From: Clostridiales bacterium | GTDB taxonomy: Bacteria > Bacillota > Clostridia > Christensenellales > QALW01 | Assembly (NCBI GenBank): GCA_015069575.1 | Contig: SVIH01000006.1 | Coordinates: 38,843 to 102,842 of the forward strand | Length of the DNA stretch: 64,000 nucleotides | Direction of reading: 5' to 3' | Shown here: positions 44,776 through 54,516 of the stretch, piece by piece | Layout of the letters: each line of letters opens with the position of its first letter | Numbering within the stretch: position 1 is the first letter of the stretch | Program-made: the position numbers and the translations under genes | The notes under the pieces: model-generated | What the model saw: the letters and a program-made list of their open reading frames with translations, nothing else | Told to the model about the DNA's origin: nothing | The model's database searches: none

Positions 44776-44780
44776 AAAAA

Positions 44781-47384
44781 TCACCTTTTAAATTTTCTTT
44801 GTATAAACTTAACAAATTCAACGATAGGAATAATTGTTATTGCAATTCCCATAGCAATAAGGAATTCTAAAATAGTTATTTCGGTAAAACCAAAGAGAAC
44901 TGCAATGGGATGAACAAACAAAACGATTATTGTAAGAAGAAGCGCTAAAAGCATTGAAAGCCAAAGCGTCTTGTTATGAGTTTTAAGGCTGAAAACCGAC
45001 GCGCGCCTTGAACGCATATTAAATGCATGGAAAATTTCCGTCATAGAAAGTGCAACAAAAGCCATAGTCATGCCATGGGCTGCATCGTCAATATAAGCGC
45101 CAACAAAGTATGCGCAAAGGGTAATGGCAGAAATAATTATGCCTTGCAAAACAACATCGAAACCAAGCCCGCCGGCAAAAACGCCTTCTCTGGATTTTCT
45201 GGGCGCGCGTTCCATAACATTTTGTTCAGCTTCTTCCATGCCTAATGCAACTGCAGGGAAAGTATCTGTAACAAGATTTATCCATAAAAGATGAACAGGG
45301 CCAAGCACTTCAAAGCCAATTAATGTTGCAGTAAATATGGTTAAAACTTCTGCAAGGTTTGCTGAAAGCAGGAATTGCATAGCCTTGCGGATATTATCGT
45401 AAATTCTTCTGCCTTCTTCAACTGCTGAAACGATTGTTGCGAAATTATCGTCAGCAAGCACCATATCAGCAACATTTTTTGTAACATCAGTTCCTGTAAT
45501 GCCCATACCAACGCCAATATCAGCCTTTTTAATTGAAGGTGCATCATTTACACCATCACCTGTCATAGCAGTAATACTGCCTTTATCATGCCATGCGGAA
45601 ACAATACGCACTTTGTGCTCAGGCTGAACGCGGGCATAAACATGGTATTTATTTATGTTTTCAAGCAAATCTTCTTCGCTTATATCATCAAGTTCTCTGC
45701 CTGTTAATGCTTCAGAAGAATCCTTTATAATACCAAGTTCCTTTGCAATAGCAACTGCAGTATCTTTATGGTCGCCTGTAATCATTACGGGGGTAATGCC
45801 TGCTTTTTTACAAAGTTCAATAGCGGGCTTAACCTCGGGGCGAACAGGGTCGATCATACCAACAAGCCCAATAAATACAAGGCCGTTTTCTAATTTATGG
45901 GGGTCAGAGGTATCGGGGTTTTCGTCATACTGTTTCATAGCGCCTGCTAAAACTCTTAAAGCAGAATCAGCAAACTCTTTGTTTTTACTTAAGATTTCCT
46001 CACGATGCTTATCGGTAAGAGAAACAATATAGCCATCAGCTAAAATATGAGTACACTTTTGTAAAAGTTCGTCAGGTGCGCCTTTTGTGTATTGCTTAAA
46101 ATTCGTTCCCGTTTGGTGAACGGTACTCATCATTTTGCGCATTGAATCAAATGGTGCTTCGCAAACACGGGGATAATCCTTATCTAAAACGCGTTTGTCT
46201 ATTCCAAGAGAATAAGCGTAATTTACTAACGCCGCTTCCGTAGGCTCACCCTGTGCTATGTTGTTTTCATCTAAAGAGGCATCGTTACACATCATTAATG
46301 ACATTGCAAGTGAATTTTCATCAGCCAATGTGTAACTTTTAACAACAGTCATCTTGTTTTGTGTAAGGGTACCTGTTTTATCAGAACAAATAACTTGTGC
46401 ACAACCTAATGTTTCAACAGCGGTTAACTTGCGGATAACTGCGCTGCGTTTTGACATATTGGTTACACCAATTGATAAAACGATTGTTACAACTGCCGCT
46501 AACCCTTCAGGAATAGCCGCAACTGCCAAAGAAACTGCAATCATAAATGTTTCCATAATGGCAGACAAAGTGAAAGTATCAATTCTTGATAAATCAATAA
46601 CAAAAACTGCAATACAAATACCTAAAACAAGAAAACTTAATATCTTACTTAATTGGGCAAGTTTTATTTGCAGTGGCGTCTGACCGTCTTCTGCCTGGGA
46701 AAGCGCGGAAGCAATTTTACCCATTTCGGTATCCATTCCCGTTTGAGTAACAACGCAAACTGCTCTACCGTAAACACAGGCCGAGCCCATATATACCATA
46801 TTTTTGCGGTCGCCTAAAGAAACATCACCGGTTAAAACATCACTATGTTTTTCAACAGGAACACTTTCACCTGTTAAAGCGGCTTCTTCAACCTTTAAGG
46901 AAGCGCTTTCTAAAATACGCGCATCTGCAGGAATATCATCACCTGCTTCAATGATGATTATATCACCAACAACAAGTTCTTCGCTTTTTATGTGCTGAAG
47001 TTTGCCTTCGCGGATAACTTTACTTTGTGCAGCCGTCATAGCCTGCAAGGCTTCAATGGCTTTTTCTGCTTTTGCTTCCTGAAAAACGCCTAAAATCGCA
47101 TTAATTAAAACAACTGCAAGAATAATTATAACGTCTGTTGGAGCTTCGTGCTCATAAATAGCGGTAAAAGCAGAAACCGCCGCAGCGCAGATTAATATAA
47201 TTATCATCGGGTCTGCAAGTTGTTTAAAGAAGCGCTTTATTAAAGAATCTTTTTTCGCCTCTTTAAGTTTGTTAGGACCATTTTTTTCTAACAAAGATTG
47301 GGCTTGCTTATCGGTTAAGCCCTCCTCTTTATTGCTGTTAGTGTTTTTTAAAACCTCTTGTGTTGAAAGCAGATATTCTTTCAT
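44781..47384 (-). CDS. P-type cation ATPase (type II, calcium/manganese exporter type)
   Basis: An 867-residue P2A-like ATPase. The N-terminal cation-ATPase domain has NKLKEAKKDSLIKRFFKQL. The actuator has AALTGESVPVEK, the M4 metal-site motif is AAIPEGLAAVV and the phosphorylated Asp is in CSDKTGTLTQNK. The hinge TGDGVNDAPSIKKADIG and LLWINLVTDTFPAVALGME in M6 follow. By family such pumps are called calcium transporters. The manganese riboswitch upstream, as for pneumococcal MgtA and lactococcal YoaB, points to manganese export. The RBS AGAGGAG precedes the ATG. Downstream MgtC is cotranscribed. Confidence 0.9.
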   Translation of the reverse strand: MKEYLLSTQEVLKNTNSNKEEGLTDKQAQSLLEKNGPNKLKEAKKDSLIKRFFKQLADPMIIILICAAAVSAFTAIYEHEAPTDVIIILAVVLINAILGVFQEAKAEKAIEALQAMTAAQSKVIREGKLQHIKSEELVVGDIIIIEAGDDIPADARILESASLKVEEAALTGESVPVEKHSDVLTGDVSLGDRKNMVYMGSACVYGRAVCVVTQTGMDTEMGKIASALSQAEDGQTPLQIKLAQLSKILSFLVLGICIAVFVIDLSRIDTFTLSAIMETFMIAVSLAVAAIPEGLAAVVTIVLSIGVTNMSKRSAVIRKLTAVETLGCAQVICSDKTGTLTQNKMTVVKSYTLADENSLAMSLMMCNDASLDENNIAQGEPTEAALVNYAYSLGIDKRVLDKDYPRVCEAPFDSMRKMMSTVHQTGTNFKQYTKGAPDELLQKCTHILADGYIVSLTDKHREEILSKNKEFADSALRVLAGAMKQYDENPDTSDPHKLENGLVFIGLVGMIDPVRPEVKPAIELCKKAGITPVMITGDHKDTAVAIAKELGIIKDSSEALTGRELDDISEEDLLENINKYHVYARVQPEHKVRIVSAWHDKGSITAMTGDGVNDAPSIKKADIGVGMGITGTDVTKNVADMVLADDNFATIVSAVEEGRRIYDNIRKAMQFLLSANLAEVLTIFTATLIGFEVLGPVHLLWINLVTDTFPAVALGMEEAEQNVMERAPRKSREGVFAGGLGFDVVLQGIIISAITLCAYFVGAYIDDAAHGMTMAFVALSMTEIFHAFNMRSRRASVFSLKTHNKTLWLSMLLALLLTIIVLFVHPIAVLFGFTEITILEFLIAMGIAITIIPIVEFVKFIQRKFKR

Positions 47385-47419
47385 TTCTTCTCCTCTTTCT
47401 TTAAGGGGGGGAATAATTA

Positions 47420-47566
47420 AAGACCCACCCGTATTTTTACGGATAAGTCTTATCGTTTAAGAAAGGCCAGCAGAAGAACTGCAGTGTTGTTGACCGATTC
47501 TACGCCAACCAACCATTTCGCGTTTTGTAATGGTTTGGTTAAAAGCGCCGATTACTCCCTTACGTA
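47420..47566 (-). promoter_or_regulatory. yybP-ykoY manganese riboswitch with terminator platform
   Basis: The minus-strand leader contains the conserved elements in order: AAGGGAGTAATC just after the transcription start, then GGTCAACAACAC, then GCTGGCCTTTCTT and GATAAGACTTATC. These match the L1 purine-rich loop, the UCAACA element and the L3 'AGAC' loop of yybP-ykoY RNAs, from memory of the family. The 5' TACG can pair with CGTA beside GACTTATC to close P1. The same CCGTA can instead pair with TACGG in a hairpin AAGAC-ttat-CCGTA-aaa-TACGG-gtgg-GTCTT followed by a U-rich stretch (47420-47451). Mn(II) binding would therefore favour readthrough into the ATPase gene. Confidence 0.82.
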
Positions 47567-47572
47567 TGGTAA

Positions 47573-47601
47573 ATTGTAGCATAATAAAAACCAAAAGTCA
47601 A
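47573..47601 (-). promoter_or_regulatory. Promoter of the riboswitch-ATPase-MgtC transcript
   Basis: On the minus strand a -35 TTGACT (47596-47601) and extended -10 TGCTACAAT (-10 at 47573-47578) are spaced by 17 bp. Transcription would start near 47566, just before the riboswitch. Confidence 0.82.
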
Positions 47602-47661
47602 TATAGCAAACGATATTTATATATATTATAAGTGAAAATTTGTAAAAAATGCGTAGAAAAA

Positions 47662-47690
47662 TTGCAAATATAAAAATTATATGGTACAAT
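47662..47690 (+). promoter_or_regulatory. Promoter of the HAD phosphatase gene
   Basis: TTGCAA (47662-47667), 17-bp spacer, TACAAT (47685-47690) with an extended -10 TGG. Confidence 0.78.
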
Positions 47691-47720
47691 ATTCGAGATA
47701 AAAAAAGGAGAGATGTTTTT

Positions 47721-48362
47721 ATGGCAATTAAAGCAGTTATTTTTGATCTTGACGGAACTCTTTTAAACACGCTTGACGATTTATATTTAAGTGTAAACTA
47801 TGCGTTAAAACAGTTTGAATATCCTTTGCGCACAAAAGAAGAAGTAAGAAATTTTGTAGGTAACGGAATACGCGATCTTATGACCAGATCATGCCCTGAA
47901 AATATAAATGATTTTGAAGAATGTCTTGCTTGTTTTAAAGCGCATTATTCTGAACATAGCCAGGATAACACAAGACCTTATGATGATATAATGAAATTAT
48001 TGGAAACTCTTAATAAAAGGGGCATTAAATGCGCTATTGTTTCAAACAAGTTTGATGGCGCAGTGCAGGAATTGAAAAGCAAATATTTTGATGGATTAAT
48101 TACCGTTGCGGTTGGCGAAAGCCCTGAAATCAAGAAAAAACCCGCGCCTGACAGTGTTTTAAAAGTAATGGAACTGTTAAACGTTAAAAATGACGAGGTT
48201 GTTTTTGTAGGCGATGCAGATACTGATATTGAAACAAGCAAAAACGCTGATATAAAATGCGTTTCAGTTTTGTGGGGTTTCAGAAGCAAAGAATTTTTGC
48301 TTGAAAAAGGCGGAAAAATATTTGTAAATAAACCTTTGGAAATTTTAGAATACATAAATTAA
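47721..48362 (+). CDS. HAD-family phosphatase (phosphoglycolate phosphatase-like)
   Basis: A 213-residue HAD hydrolase. Motif I VIFDLDGTLLNTLDD is near the N-terminus, motif II is in IVSNKFDG, motif III Lys is near KKPAPDSV, and motif IV is FVGDADTDIETSKNAD. The small helical cap after motif I is typical of Gph/PpaX enzymes, which remove phosphate from 2-phosphoglycolate or pyrophosphate. The exact substrate is uncertain. The ATG at 47721 is used because AGGAG precedes it and the promoter lies upstream. A single gene with its own promoter and terminator. Confidence 0.87.
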   Translation: MAIKAVIFDLDGTLLNTLDDLYLSVNYALKQFEYPLRTKEEVRNFVGNGIRDLMTRSCPENINDFEECLACFKAHYSEHSQDNTRPYDDIMKLLETLNKRGIKCAIVSNKFDGAVQELKSKYFDGLITVAVGESPEIKKKPAPDSVLKVMELLNVKNDEVVFVGDADTDIETSKNADIKCVSVLWGFRSKEFLLEKGGKIFVNKPLEILEYIN

Positions 48363-48392
48363 AAAAGTGTTGGGATAAACCCAACACTTTTA
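48362..48392. terminator. Bidirectional terminator between HAD gene and ribF
   Basis: AAAAGTGTTGGG / CCCAACACTTTT with flanking A and T tracts between converging genes. Confidence 0.9.
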
Positions 48393-49244
48393 TTTTTTTA
48401 TTGTATCAATATAAGCGTTTATTAAAAGCGCGTCGTCTGAAAGTTGAGATTTTAAATCTTCTAAACTTTCAAACTTTTTATCATCGCGCACCTTTTTTAG
48501 AAACAGAATTTCGATGTTTTTACCGTAAACATCACCGTCAAAACCTAGAATATGGGTTTCAACTGTTAAAGAATTATTTTCTGAAACAGTTTCGTTAAAA
48601 CCAATATTGGTCATACCTTTATATAACCTGTTATTTAATTTAACCAAAGTGGCGTAAACTGCACATTGCGGAATCAGTTTATTATCGGAAATTTCAACAT
48701 TTGCAGTAGGAAATCCTATTTCAGTGCCAATTTGTTTACCTTTAACAACTTTGCCTTGAATCTGATAATATCTATCTAAAAGCAAGTTGGCGCTTTCTAT
48801 TTTGCCATTTAATAAAAGGCTTCTGATATGTGTTGAAGAAACAAGTTGACCTTCAACGCTTACAGGCGGTACTGTTATTAGAATAAATCCATATTTTTTG
48901 CCTAAAAAAGACAGCGTTGCAAGAGTGCCCGATGCATTTTTGCCAAAACGATGATTAAAGCCCGTTACAATATATTTAGGTTTGAATTTTTCCACCAAAG
49001 ATTTTATGTATTCTTCGGGCATAATGTTTTTTACAGATTCAGGGTCCTGCATAAAAACTTCATCAACGCCCTGTTGTTTTAATAAAGAAATCTTTTCTTG
49101 CGGGGATAATAAAACAGGTGAATTTGCAAAGGGCTTTGAAAAAGTACAAACAATTATTCTTTTGCCTGTTTTTTTTGCTTCGTTTATTAATTGGCGGTGC
49201 GCAATATGAACACCGTCAAATGTGCCTAGCACAAGTACACTCAT
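48390..49244 (-). CDS. ribF: Bifunctional riboflavin kinase / FAD synthetase
   Basis: A 284-residue enzyme that phosphorylates riboflavin to FMN and adenylylates it to FAD. The N-terminal FAD synthetase domain has LGTFDGVHIAHRQL, VTGFNHRFGKNASG and SSTHIRSLLLNG. The C-terminal kinase domain has GKQIGTEIGFPTANVE. It begins close to the first motif, without the usual preceding 15 residues, but a start with the motif near residue 7 is seen in some homologues. Last gene of the nusA-infB operon, overlapping truB by 4 bp. Confidence 0.93.
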   Translation of the reverse strand: MSVLVLGTFDGVHIAHRQLINEAKKTGKRIIVCTFSKPFANSPVLLSPQEKISLLKQQGVDEVFMQDPESVKNIMPEEYIKSLVEKFKPKYIVTGFNHRFGKNASGTLATLSFLGKKYGFILITVPPVSVEGQLVSSTHIRSLLLNGKIESANLLLDRYYQIQGKVVKGKQIGTEIGFPTANVEISDNKLIPQCAVYATLVKLNNRLYKGMTNIGFNETVSENNSLTVETHILGFDGDVYGKNIEILFLKKVRDDKKFESLEDLKSQLSDDALLINAYIDTIKK

Positions 49245-50122
49245 TTATTGCCTCCAAGCATACATTTAATACAGTACTGATCTTCTTTTTTAATGCCTAT
49301 TCCAAAGAAAATATTATTGCAGTAAATTCTGACATTACCTTCAATTATTTTATCAGCAAACTTTATATTCACGGGATTTCCGTTTTCAATTTTTTTAAGC
49401 ACACAGTTATCGATATTAACCTGAGGCATAAAAGAAACTGCATCTTCTGTAGCAATCAAAAAAGAAGTATCGTTTTCTGACATCATTTTTTCAATATCTG
49501 TTATTTTGTAGGCGTTTTCAACCGATAAACCAGCGCATTTTTCCCTTAAAAGAGTTTTCATATATGCACCGCAACCTAACAATAAACCTAAATCGTGGCA
49601 GATAGTGCGAATATATGTGCCCTTTGAACAGGTAATTCTTAACGAACATTCACCATTTTCTAACGGTGAAACCATTTCGATTTTTTCAACAAAAACTTCA
49701 CGCGGTTCAAGTTCAACACTAACACCTTTTCTTGCCAGATCGTAAAGCCTTTGCCCGTTTATATGAATTGCAGAATACATTGGCGGAATTTGTTTAATGT
49801 TCCCTGTAAAAGAAGGTAAAGCATTTAAAATGTCCTGATTATCAATTTTCACTGCCCGTTCTTCTAAAATAGTTCCGCTTGCATCCTGTGTATCGGTAAT
49901 TGCCCCAAAACGAACACGGGCAACATATGTTTTTTTAAAAGCAGTCATATAATCAAACAGGCGGGTAGCGTTACCTGTTAACACAGGCAAAACTCCTTGT
50001 GCATCAGGATCTAAAGTGCCACCGTGGCCGATGCGCCTTTGATGCAATACGCCTTTTAACTTGTTTACTACATCACTGCTTGTCCAATCAGCTTCTTTAT
50101 AGATATTAATAACACCTTCCAT
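49241..50122 (-). CDS. truB: tRNA pseudouridine-55 synthase
   Basis: A 293-residue pseudouridine synthase that modifies U55 in the T loop of most tRNAs. Motifs are GVINIYKEADWTSSDVVNKL near the start and the catalytic Asp in GHGGTLDPDAQGVLPVLTG. YVARVRFGAITDTQDASG and SKGTYIRTICHDLG follow, then a PUA-like C-terminus. It abuts nrnA (stop/start sharing at 50122). Confidence 0.95.
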   Translation of the reverse strand: MEGVINIYKEADWTSSDVVNKLKGVLHQRRIGHGGTLDPDAQGVLPVLTGNATRLFDYMTAFKKTYVARVRFGAITDTQDASGTILEERAVKIDNQDILNALPSFTGNIKQIPPMYSAIHINGQRLYDLARKGVSVELEPREVFVEKIEMVSPLENGECSLRITCSKGTYIRTICHDLGLLLGCGAYMKTLLREKCAGLSVENAYKITDIEKMMSENDTSFLIATEDAVSFMPQVNIDNCVLKKIENGNPVNIKFADKIIEGNVRIYCNNIFFGIGIKKEDQYCIKCMLGGNK

Positions 50123-51063
50123 TAAAGCACCTCTTTAATGGCATTAAGCAAAGAATTGATAACATCTTCTTTAGCGCCTTCTATTGTGCAACCTGCGGCT
50201 AGTTTGTGTCCGCCGCCGCCAAAAGAAGAACAGATTAAACTAACATCATATTCAGGTGTGCAACGCATACTTACCTTGTATCCGTTTGGCACCTGGCGGA
50301 TAAAAAACGCAATTAAAGTGCCTTCAACGCTGCGCATAGTTTCGATAACGCCTTCTGAATCAGAATTATCAGCATCGAATTCAAGATAATCTGCACTGTC
50401 AAGATACGTATAAGTAACTTTGTTATCAAAAGCAGTTTGTATATGTTCAACAGCCCTACCTTTTAACTGCACCTTTTTTAAAGTGGTTGTCTGAAACAAT
50501 GTTGAAATTATATTGTTGTGATCAATATTTTTAGCATAAAGTTTTGATGTATCAATAACATCCTGCTCTGTTACACCTGCGTGGGAAAGCCTTCCGGTAT
50601 CAGTCATTATACCAACAAAAAGAGCGCGGGCAATATTGTAATCGATTTCAATGTTAAGTTCATCTAATAATTCCATTACATTAAAAGCACAAGCGTTTCT
50701 GTTTTTTACAACATTTATACAGGCATAATTTGTGTTTGTAATATGATGGTCAATCTGCGCAGTTTTATTTATGTTATTAAAAAGTTCAAGACAATTGCCA
50801 AGCCTATCCGGTGAAGAAACATCAACCGCAATAGCACACTCTGTTTTTTTAGGTTTTTCATATTCTACAAGACTTGCAATTTCAGTGATTTTCATATAAT
50901 CTGCAGGAATCTTGCCTTCGCACACCCAATAAGCCTTTTTGTTTAACTTTTTAAGGGCGTAAAGAAGTGCGGCGGCACTGCCCATAGTGTCGCCGTCAGG
51001 TGAAACATGTGAAATAACAGCAAAATTATCATTATTTATAATAAATTCGGCAAGTTGTTTCAT
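50122..51063 (-). CDS. nrnA: DHH-family oligoribonuclease / pAp phosphatase (NrnA type)
   Basis: A 313-residue DHH-DHHA1 protein. Metal-binding motifs are ISHVSPDGDTMGSAAALLYA, VDVSSPDRLG, the DHH in QIDHHITNTNYA, and MTDTGRLSHAGV. The C-terminal substrate-binding FGGGGHKLAAGC follows. NrnA degrades short RNAs and dephosphorylates pAp. It lies in its usual place between rbfA and truB, sharing stop/start bases with both. Confidence 0.93.
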   Translation of the reverse strand: MKQLAEFIINNDNFAVISHVSPDGDTMGSAAALLYALKKLNKKAYWVCEGKIPADYMKITEIASLVEYEKPKKTECAIAVDVSSPDRLGNCLELFNNINKTAQIDHHITNTNYACINVVKNRNACAFNVMELLDELNIEIDYNIARALFVGIMTDTGRLSHAGVTEQDVIDTSKLYAKNIDHNNIISTLFQTTTLKKVQLKGRAVEHIQTAFDNKVTYTYLDSADYLEFDADNSDSEGVIETMRSVEGTLIAFFIRQVPNGYKVSMRCTPEYDVSLICSSFGGGGHKLAAGCTIEGAKEDVINSLLNAIKEVL

Positions 51064-51413
51064 TATTTTTCCTCATTAATTTTGTTAAGAATCTCACTTA
51101 TGTGGATACTATAGGCAATGGAATCATCAGGCACAAAAGTGATTTCAGGCATTTTTCTCATCTTAACAAGACCTGAAAGTTGCCTTTTAATAAATCCTTT
51201 TGCCTTTTCTAATCCGATAAATGTGTTTTCTTTTTCTTCATCTGTGCCGTAAACGGTAATATAAACCTTGCAATAGGAAAGGTCAGAAGACAGTTCAACC
51301 TTAACAATGCTTGCAAGGGTGCTTACCCTTTGATCGTGAAGATCGTTTCTTATAATATCGGCAAGGGCTCGCTGAATTTCAAGCCCAAGCCTGTCAGAAC
51401 GCTTATATTGCAT
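51063..51413 (-). CDS. rbfA: 30S ribosome-binding factor A
   Basis: A 116-residue KH-fold assembly factor for the 30S subunit. It begins MQYKRSDRLGLEIQRALADI and contains VEISSD-like VELSSDLSYCKVYITVYGT and the C-terminal MRKMPEITFVPDDSIAYS, all typical. 10 bp downstream of infB. Confidence 0.94.
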   Translation of the reverse strand: MQYKRSDRLGLEIQRALADIIRNDLHDQRVSTLASIVKVELSSDLSYCKVYITVYGTDEEKENTFIGLEKAKGFIKRQLSGLVKMRKMPEITFVPDDSIAYSIHISEILNKINEEK

Positions 51414-51423
51414 TAAAATCTCC

Positions 51424-53919
51424 TTATCTTGCGATTTCTTCCATTATGAATGCTTCAATTACGTCTTTTTCCTTAATATCGTTGTAACCTACGATGCCGA
51501 TACCACATTCGTAACCTGTTGCAACTTCCTTAACATCATCTTTAAATCTTCTTAAGGATTCAACTTCACCCTCGTGGATAACGATGTTATCTCTTAAAAG
51601 CCTTAACTTGCTCTGGCGGGTAATCTTACCGTCAGTAACATAACTTCCTGCAACTGTACCGTGGCCGGGAACTTTAAATGTCTGGCGAACTTCTGCATGG
51701 CCAAGGATAACTTCTTTAAATTCAGGTGCAAGCATACCCTTCATAGCCTTTTCAACATCTTCAATGGCATCGTAAATAATACGATACAGGCGGATATCAA
51801 CTTTTTCCTGTTCAGCCATTGTGCGTGCAGTTGAATCAGGACGCACATTAAAGCCGATAATAATTGCGTTTGAAGCCTGTGCTAAAGCAACGTCGCTTGA
51901 AGTAATAGCGCCTACTGCACCATGAATGGCGCTAACTTTAACTTCTTCGTTTGTTAATTTTTCAAGTGCCTGTTTAACTGCTTCAACTGAACCCTGAACA
52001 TCAGCCTTAATAATAAGGTTAAGTTGTTTTAATTCGCCTTCCTGAATCTGTGCAAACAAATCGTCAAGCGAAGCCTTGGCTTTTGCCTTAGCCTGCTGAA
52101 TTTTGATTTTGTCTCTACGCTCCTGTGCAACCTGACGGGAAAGCCTGTCATCTTCAGTTGCAAAAAGCTGATCGCCTGTTTCAGGAACTTCGTTTAAGCC
52201 CAAAACTTCAACAGGTGTTGAAGGCGGTGCAACATTTAATTTTTCACCCTTATCGTTCATCATAGCACGAACACGTCCAAACACCGTACCTGCAACGATG
52301 GTATCGCCAACCTTTAAAGTACCGTTCTGAACTAAAACGGATGCAACAGGACCGCGACCTTTATCAAGGCGTGCTTCAATAATTATACCCCTTGCCATAA
52401 GGTCAGGATTAGCCTTGTAATCTTCAACCTCGGCAACAAGAAGAATGTTTTCTAAAAGATCATCAATACCGTCTTTTGTATAAGCGGAAACAGGAACTAT
52501 AATAGTATCTCCACCCCAATCTTCAGGAACAATACCATGCTGTGTAAGCTCAGTTTTAACCCTGTCAGGATCAGCGGTGGGTTTATCCATTTTATTGATT
52601 GCAACAATCATAGGAACGCCCGCTGCTTTAGCGTGACTTATGGATTCAATAGTCTGGGGCATAACGCCGTCATCAGCAGCAACAACTAAAATTGCAATAT
52701 CTGTTGACTGTGCACCACGGGCACGCATTGAAGTAAAAGCTTCGTGGCCGGGGGTATCAATAAAGGTAATCTTTTTACCGTTTGCTTCAACCTGATATGC
52801 ACCGATGTGCTGTGTGATGCCGCCTGCTTCGCCTGCAGTTACATTTGCATGGCGGATAGCATCAAGAAGTGATGTTTTACCGTGGTCAACGTGACCCATA
52901 ATGGTAACAACAGGTGGGCGTGTAACATAACCTTCGCCGTCTTTATCGCCTTCGTCAGACACATCAATAAGTGTATCTTCAAAAGTTTTTGTAAGTTTTT
53001 GTTCAAGCTCGATGCCATATTCGGAAGCAACCAAAAATGCTGTTTCATAATCGATTTCCTGATTTACCGTTGCCATAATGCCCATCATAAATAACTTTTT
53101 AACAATATCAGCAGCAGGCTTGCCTAACTTTTCAGAAAGATCCTTAATGCCTATGTTTTCGGTAGTCATAACAGCATTTTCGATAACGATAGGTGCAATT
53201 TCGCGTTTAGGTTCTTTCTTTTCCTTTTTAGGTTTGCGTACGCGGAAATAATCTTCATCATCAGCGTTAAAGTTTTGTTGACGGCGAGAATTTTCCTTTT
53301 TGTTTTGTTTGGGTTGCTGTTCATTATCGTGGTTTTTACGATAATTTTTCTTGTTAGGATCGTAATTGCTTACTCTTTCCTTTTCAGCTGTAGGTAAAAC
53401 AGGTGCAGGTGCCATTCGTGGCTTTTGTTGAGGTTTTCTGTCTGTGCCGCGATTATCGCCCTTATCATCGTTTTTATTAAAGTTATCCCTGTTTTTATTA
53501 AAGGGTTTATCGTTTCTTTGTTCTTTGCGCCTGTCATATTGAGCATTCTGATAGCCCTGCTGATCAGGTTTCTTAAAGCCCTTGTTTTCAGGAGATTTTT
53601 TAAATTCCTGTTTTTCTTCTTTTTTAGGAGCAGCTTCCTTTTTAGTTTTTGCTTCTTCTTCTTTTTTTATACGGGCAGCTTCTTCCTGTTCTTTTTGTAA
53701 TTCTTCTGCCTCTTCTTTTACGCGTTGCTTCTGATAAGCACGCATAGCTTCTTCCTGCTCTGCTTTTTCTTTTTTTATGCGCTCATCTTCAGCTTTTTTG
53801 CGTAATTCAGCTTCCTTATCGGTTAAAGCCTTTTTTTGTGCCGAAAGGATTTCTTTTGCATTTTTAATTTTTTCAAGCAATTCCTTGCCTGTTGAATGAA
53901 TATCCGTTGCTTTACTCAT
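51424..53919 (-). CDS. infB: Translation initiation factor IF-2
   Basis: An 831-residue GTPase that delivers initiator tRNA to the 30S subunit. The first 245 residues are a long charged, Lys/Glu/Gln/Asn-rich region. IF2_N follows (near 260, [20 protein letters not shown]), then the G domain with GHVDHGKTS near residue 345, DTPGHEAF and NKMDKP. The remaining domains II-IV have [12 protein letters not shown] and GYECGIGI. The ATG at 53919 is preferred to a TTG three codons earlier, which overlaps the ylxQ stop. Confidence 0.95.
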   Translation of the reverse strand: MSKATDIHSTGKELLEKIKNAKEILSAQKKALTDKEAELRKKAEDERIKKEKAEQEEAMRAYQKQRVKEEAEELQKEQEEAARIKKEEEAKTKKEAAPKKEEKQEFKKSPENKGFKKPDQQGYQNAQYDRRKEQRNDKPFNKNRDNFNKNDDKGDNRGTDRKPQQKPRMAPAPVLPTAEKERVSNYDPNKKNYRKNHDNEQQPKQNKKENSRRQQNFNADDEDYFRVRKPKKEKKEPKREIAPIVIENAVMTTENIGIKDLSEKLGKPAADIVKKLFMMGIMATVNQEIDYETAFLVASEYGIELEQKLTKTFEDTLIDVSDEGDKDGEGYVTRPPVVTIMGHVDHGKTSLLDAIRHANVTAGEAGGITQHIGAYQVEANGKKITFIDTPGHEAFTSMRARGAQSTDIAILVVAADDGVMPQTIESISHAKAAGVPMIVAINKMDKPTADPDRVKTELTQHGIVPEDWGGDTIIVPVSAYTKDGIDDLLENILLVAEVEDYKANPDLMARGIIIEARLDKGRGPVASVLVQNGTLKVGDTIVAGTVFGRVRAMMNDKGEKLNVAPPSTPVEVLGLNEVPETGDQLFATEDDRLSRQVAQERRDKIKIQQAKAKAKASLDDLFAQIQEGELKQLNLIIKADVQGSVEAVKQALEKLTNEEVKVSAIHGAVGAITSSDVALAQASNAIIIGFNVRPDSTARTMAEQEKVDIRLYRIIYDAIEDVEKAMKGMLAPEFKEVILGHAEVRQTFKVPGHGTVAGSYVTDGKITRQSKLRLLRDNIVIHEGEVESLRRFKDDVKEVATGYECGIGIVGYNDIKEKDVIEAFIMEEIAR

Positions 53920-53924
53920 AAAAT

Positions 53925-54251
53925 TCAACCCCCAATATTCAGGTTTATCTCTTTAATTACGGCTTGGGCAAAGCCTTTATCCGTAATACAAACCGTTTTG
54001 TGTTCTTCTTTACCTATGGCGTTGCCTAATTTATCACCCGAAAGTATAAATATAGGAATATTTCTATACTGAGCCATATCGGAAAAGTGTTTTTGTGTAT
54101 TTGGACTTGTGTCCCCGCTTAATAAAACCAAAAGGGCTTTATTATGTTTAATGGCATTTTCAACATTGCCTTGACCGGAAACAAGTTTCCCTGCTTTTTT
54201 AGCAAAGCCTAAATAGGAAAGAATACGGTCAGTTTCATTAATTTTAACCAT
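53925..54251 (-). CDS. L7Ae-family RNA-binding protein (YlxQ)
   Basis: A 108-residue protein of the L7Ae/L30e family. [20 protein letters not shown] near residue 11 and [18 protein letters not shown] are typical of the YlxQ proteins that bind K-turn RNAs. It overlaps ylxR at one end and the infB 5' region at the other, in the standard operon order. Confidence 0.9.
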   Translation of the reverse strand: MVKINETDRILSYLGFAKKAGKLVSGQGNVENAIKHNKALLVLLSGDTSPNTQKHFSDMAQYRNIPIFILSGDKLGNAIGKEEHKTVCITDKGFAQAVIKEINLNIGG

Positions 54252-54516
54252 TTATCTCCTTTTCAAGCGCCAGAAGAATACTATCATCAACCGTTACATC
54301 AAGTGCACGGGAAAGCGCTTTTGTTTTAACGCTTTTTCTAAAGCATTCCTCATTTTTGCAAACATATGCGCCACGGCCTGAAACCTTTCCTGTTTTATCA
54401 ACAACAATTGTGTTATCCGGCTTTCTTACAACACGGATAAGCTGATTTTTAGGAAAAGATTCACGACAACCCGAGCACATGCGCATAGGTGTTTTTTTAG
54501 TCTTCAATATTTTCAT
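54244..54516 (-). CDS. ylxR: YlxR (RnpM) RNA-binding protein
   Basis: About 90 residues, with the family core MRMCSGCRESFPKNQLIRVV and GKVSGRGAYVCKNEECFRKS. YlxR binds nucleic acid and modulates RNase P. ATG at 54516 or 54525; the overlap with the end of nusA means translational coupling. The first is preferred because MKILKTKKTPMRMC fits the family N-terminus. Confidence 0.9.
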   Translation of the reverse strand: MKILKTKKTPMRMCSGCRESFPKNQLIRVVRKPDNTIVVDKTGKVSGRGAYVCKNEECFRKSVKTKALSRALDVTVDDSILLALEKEING

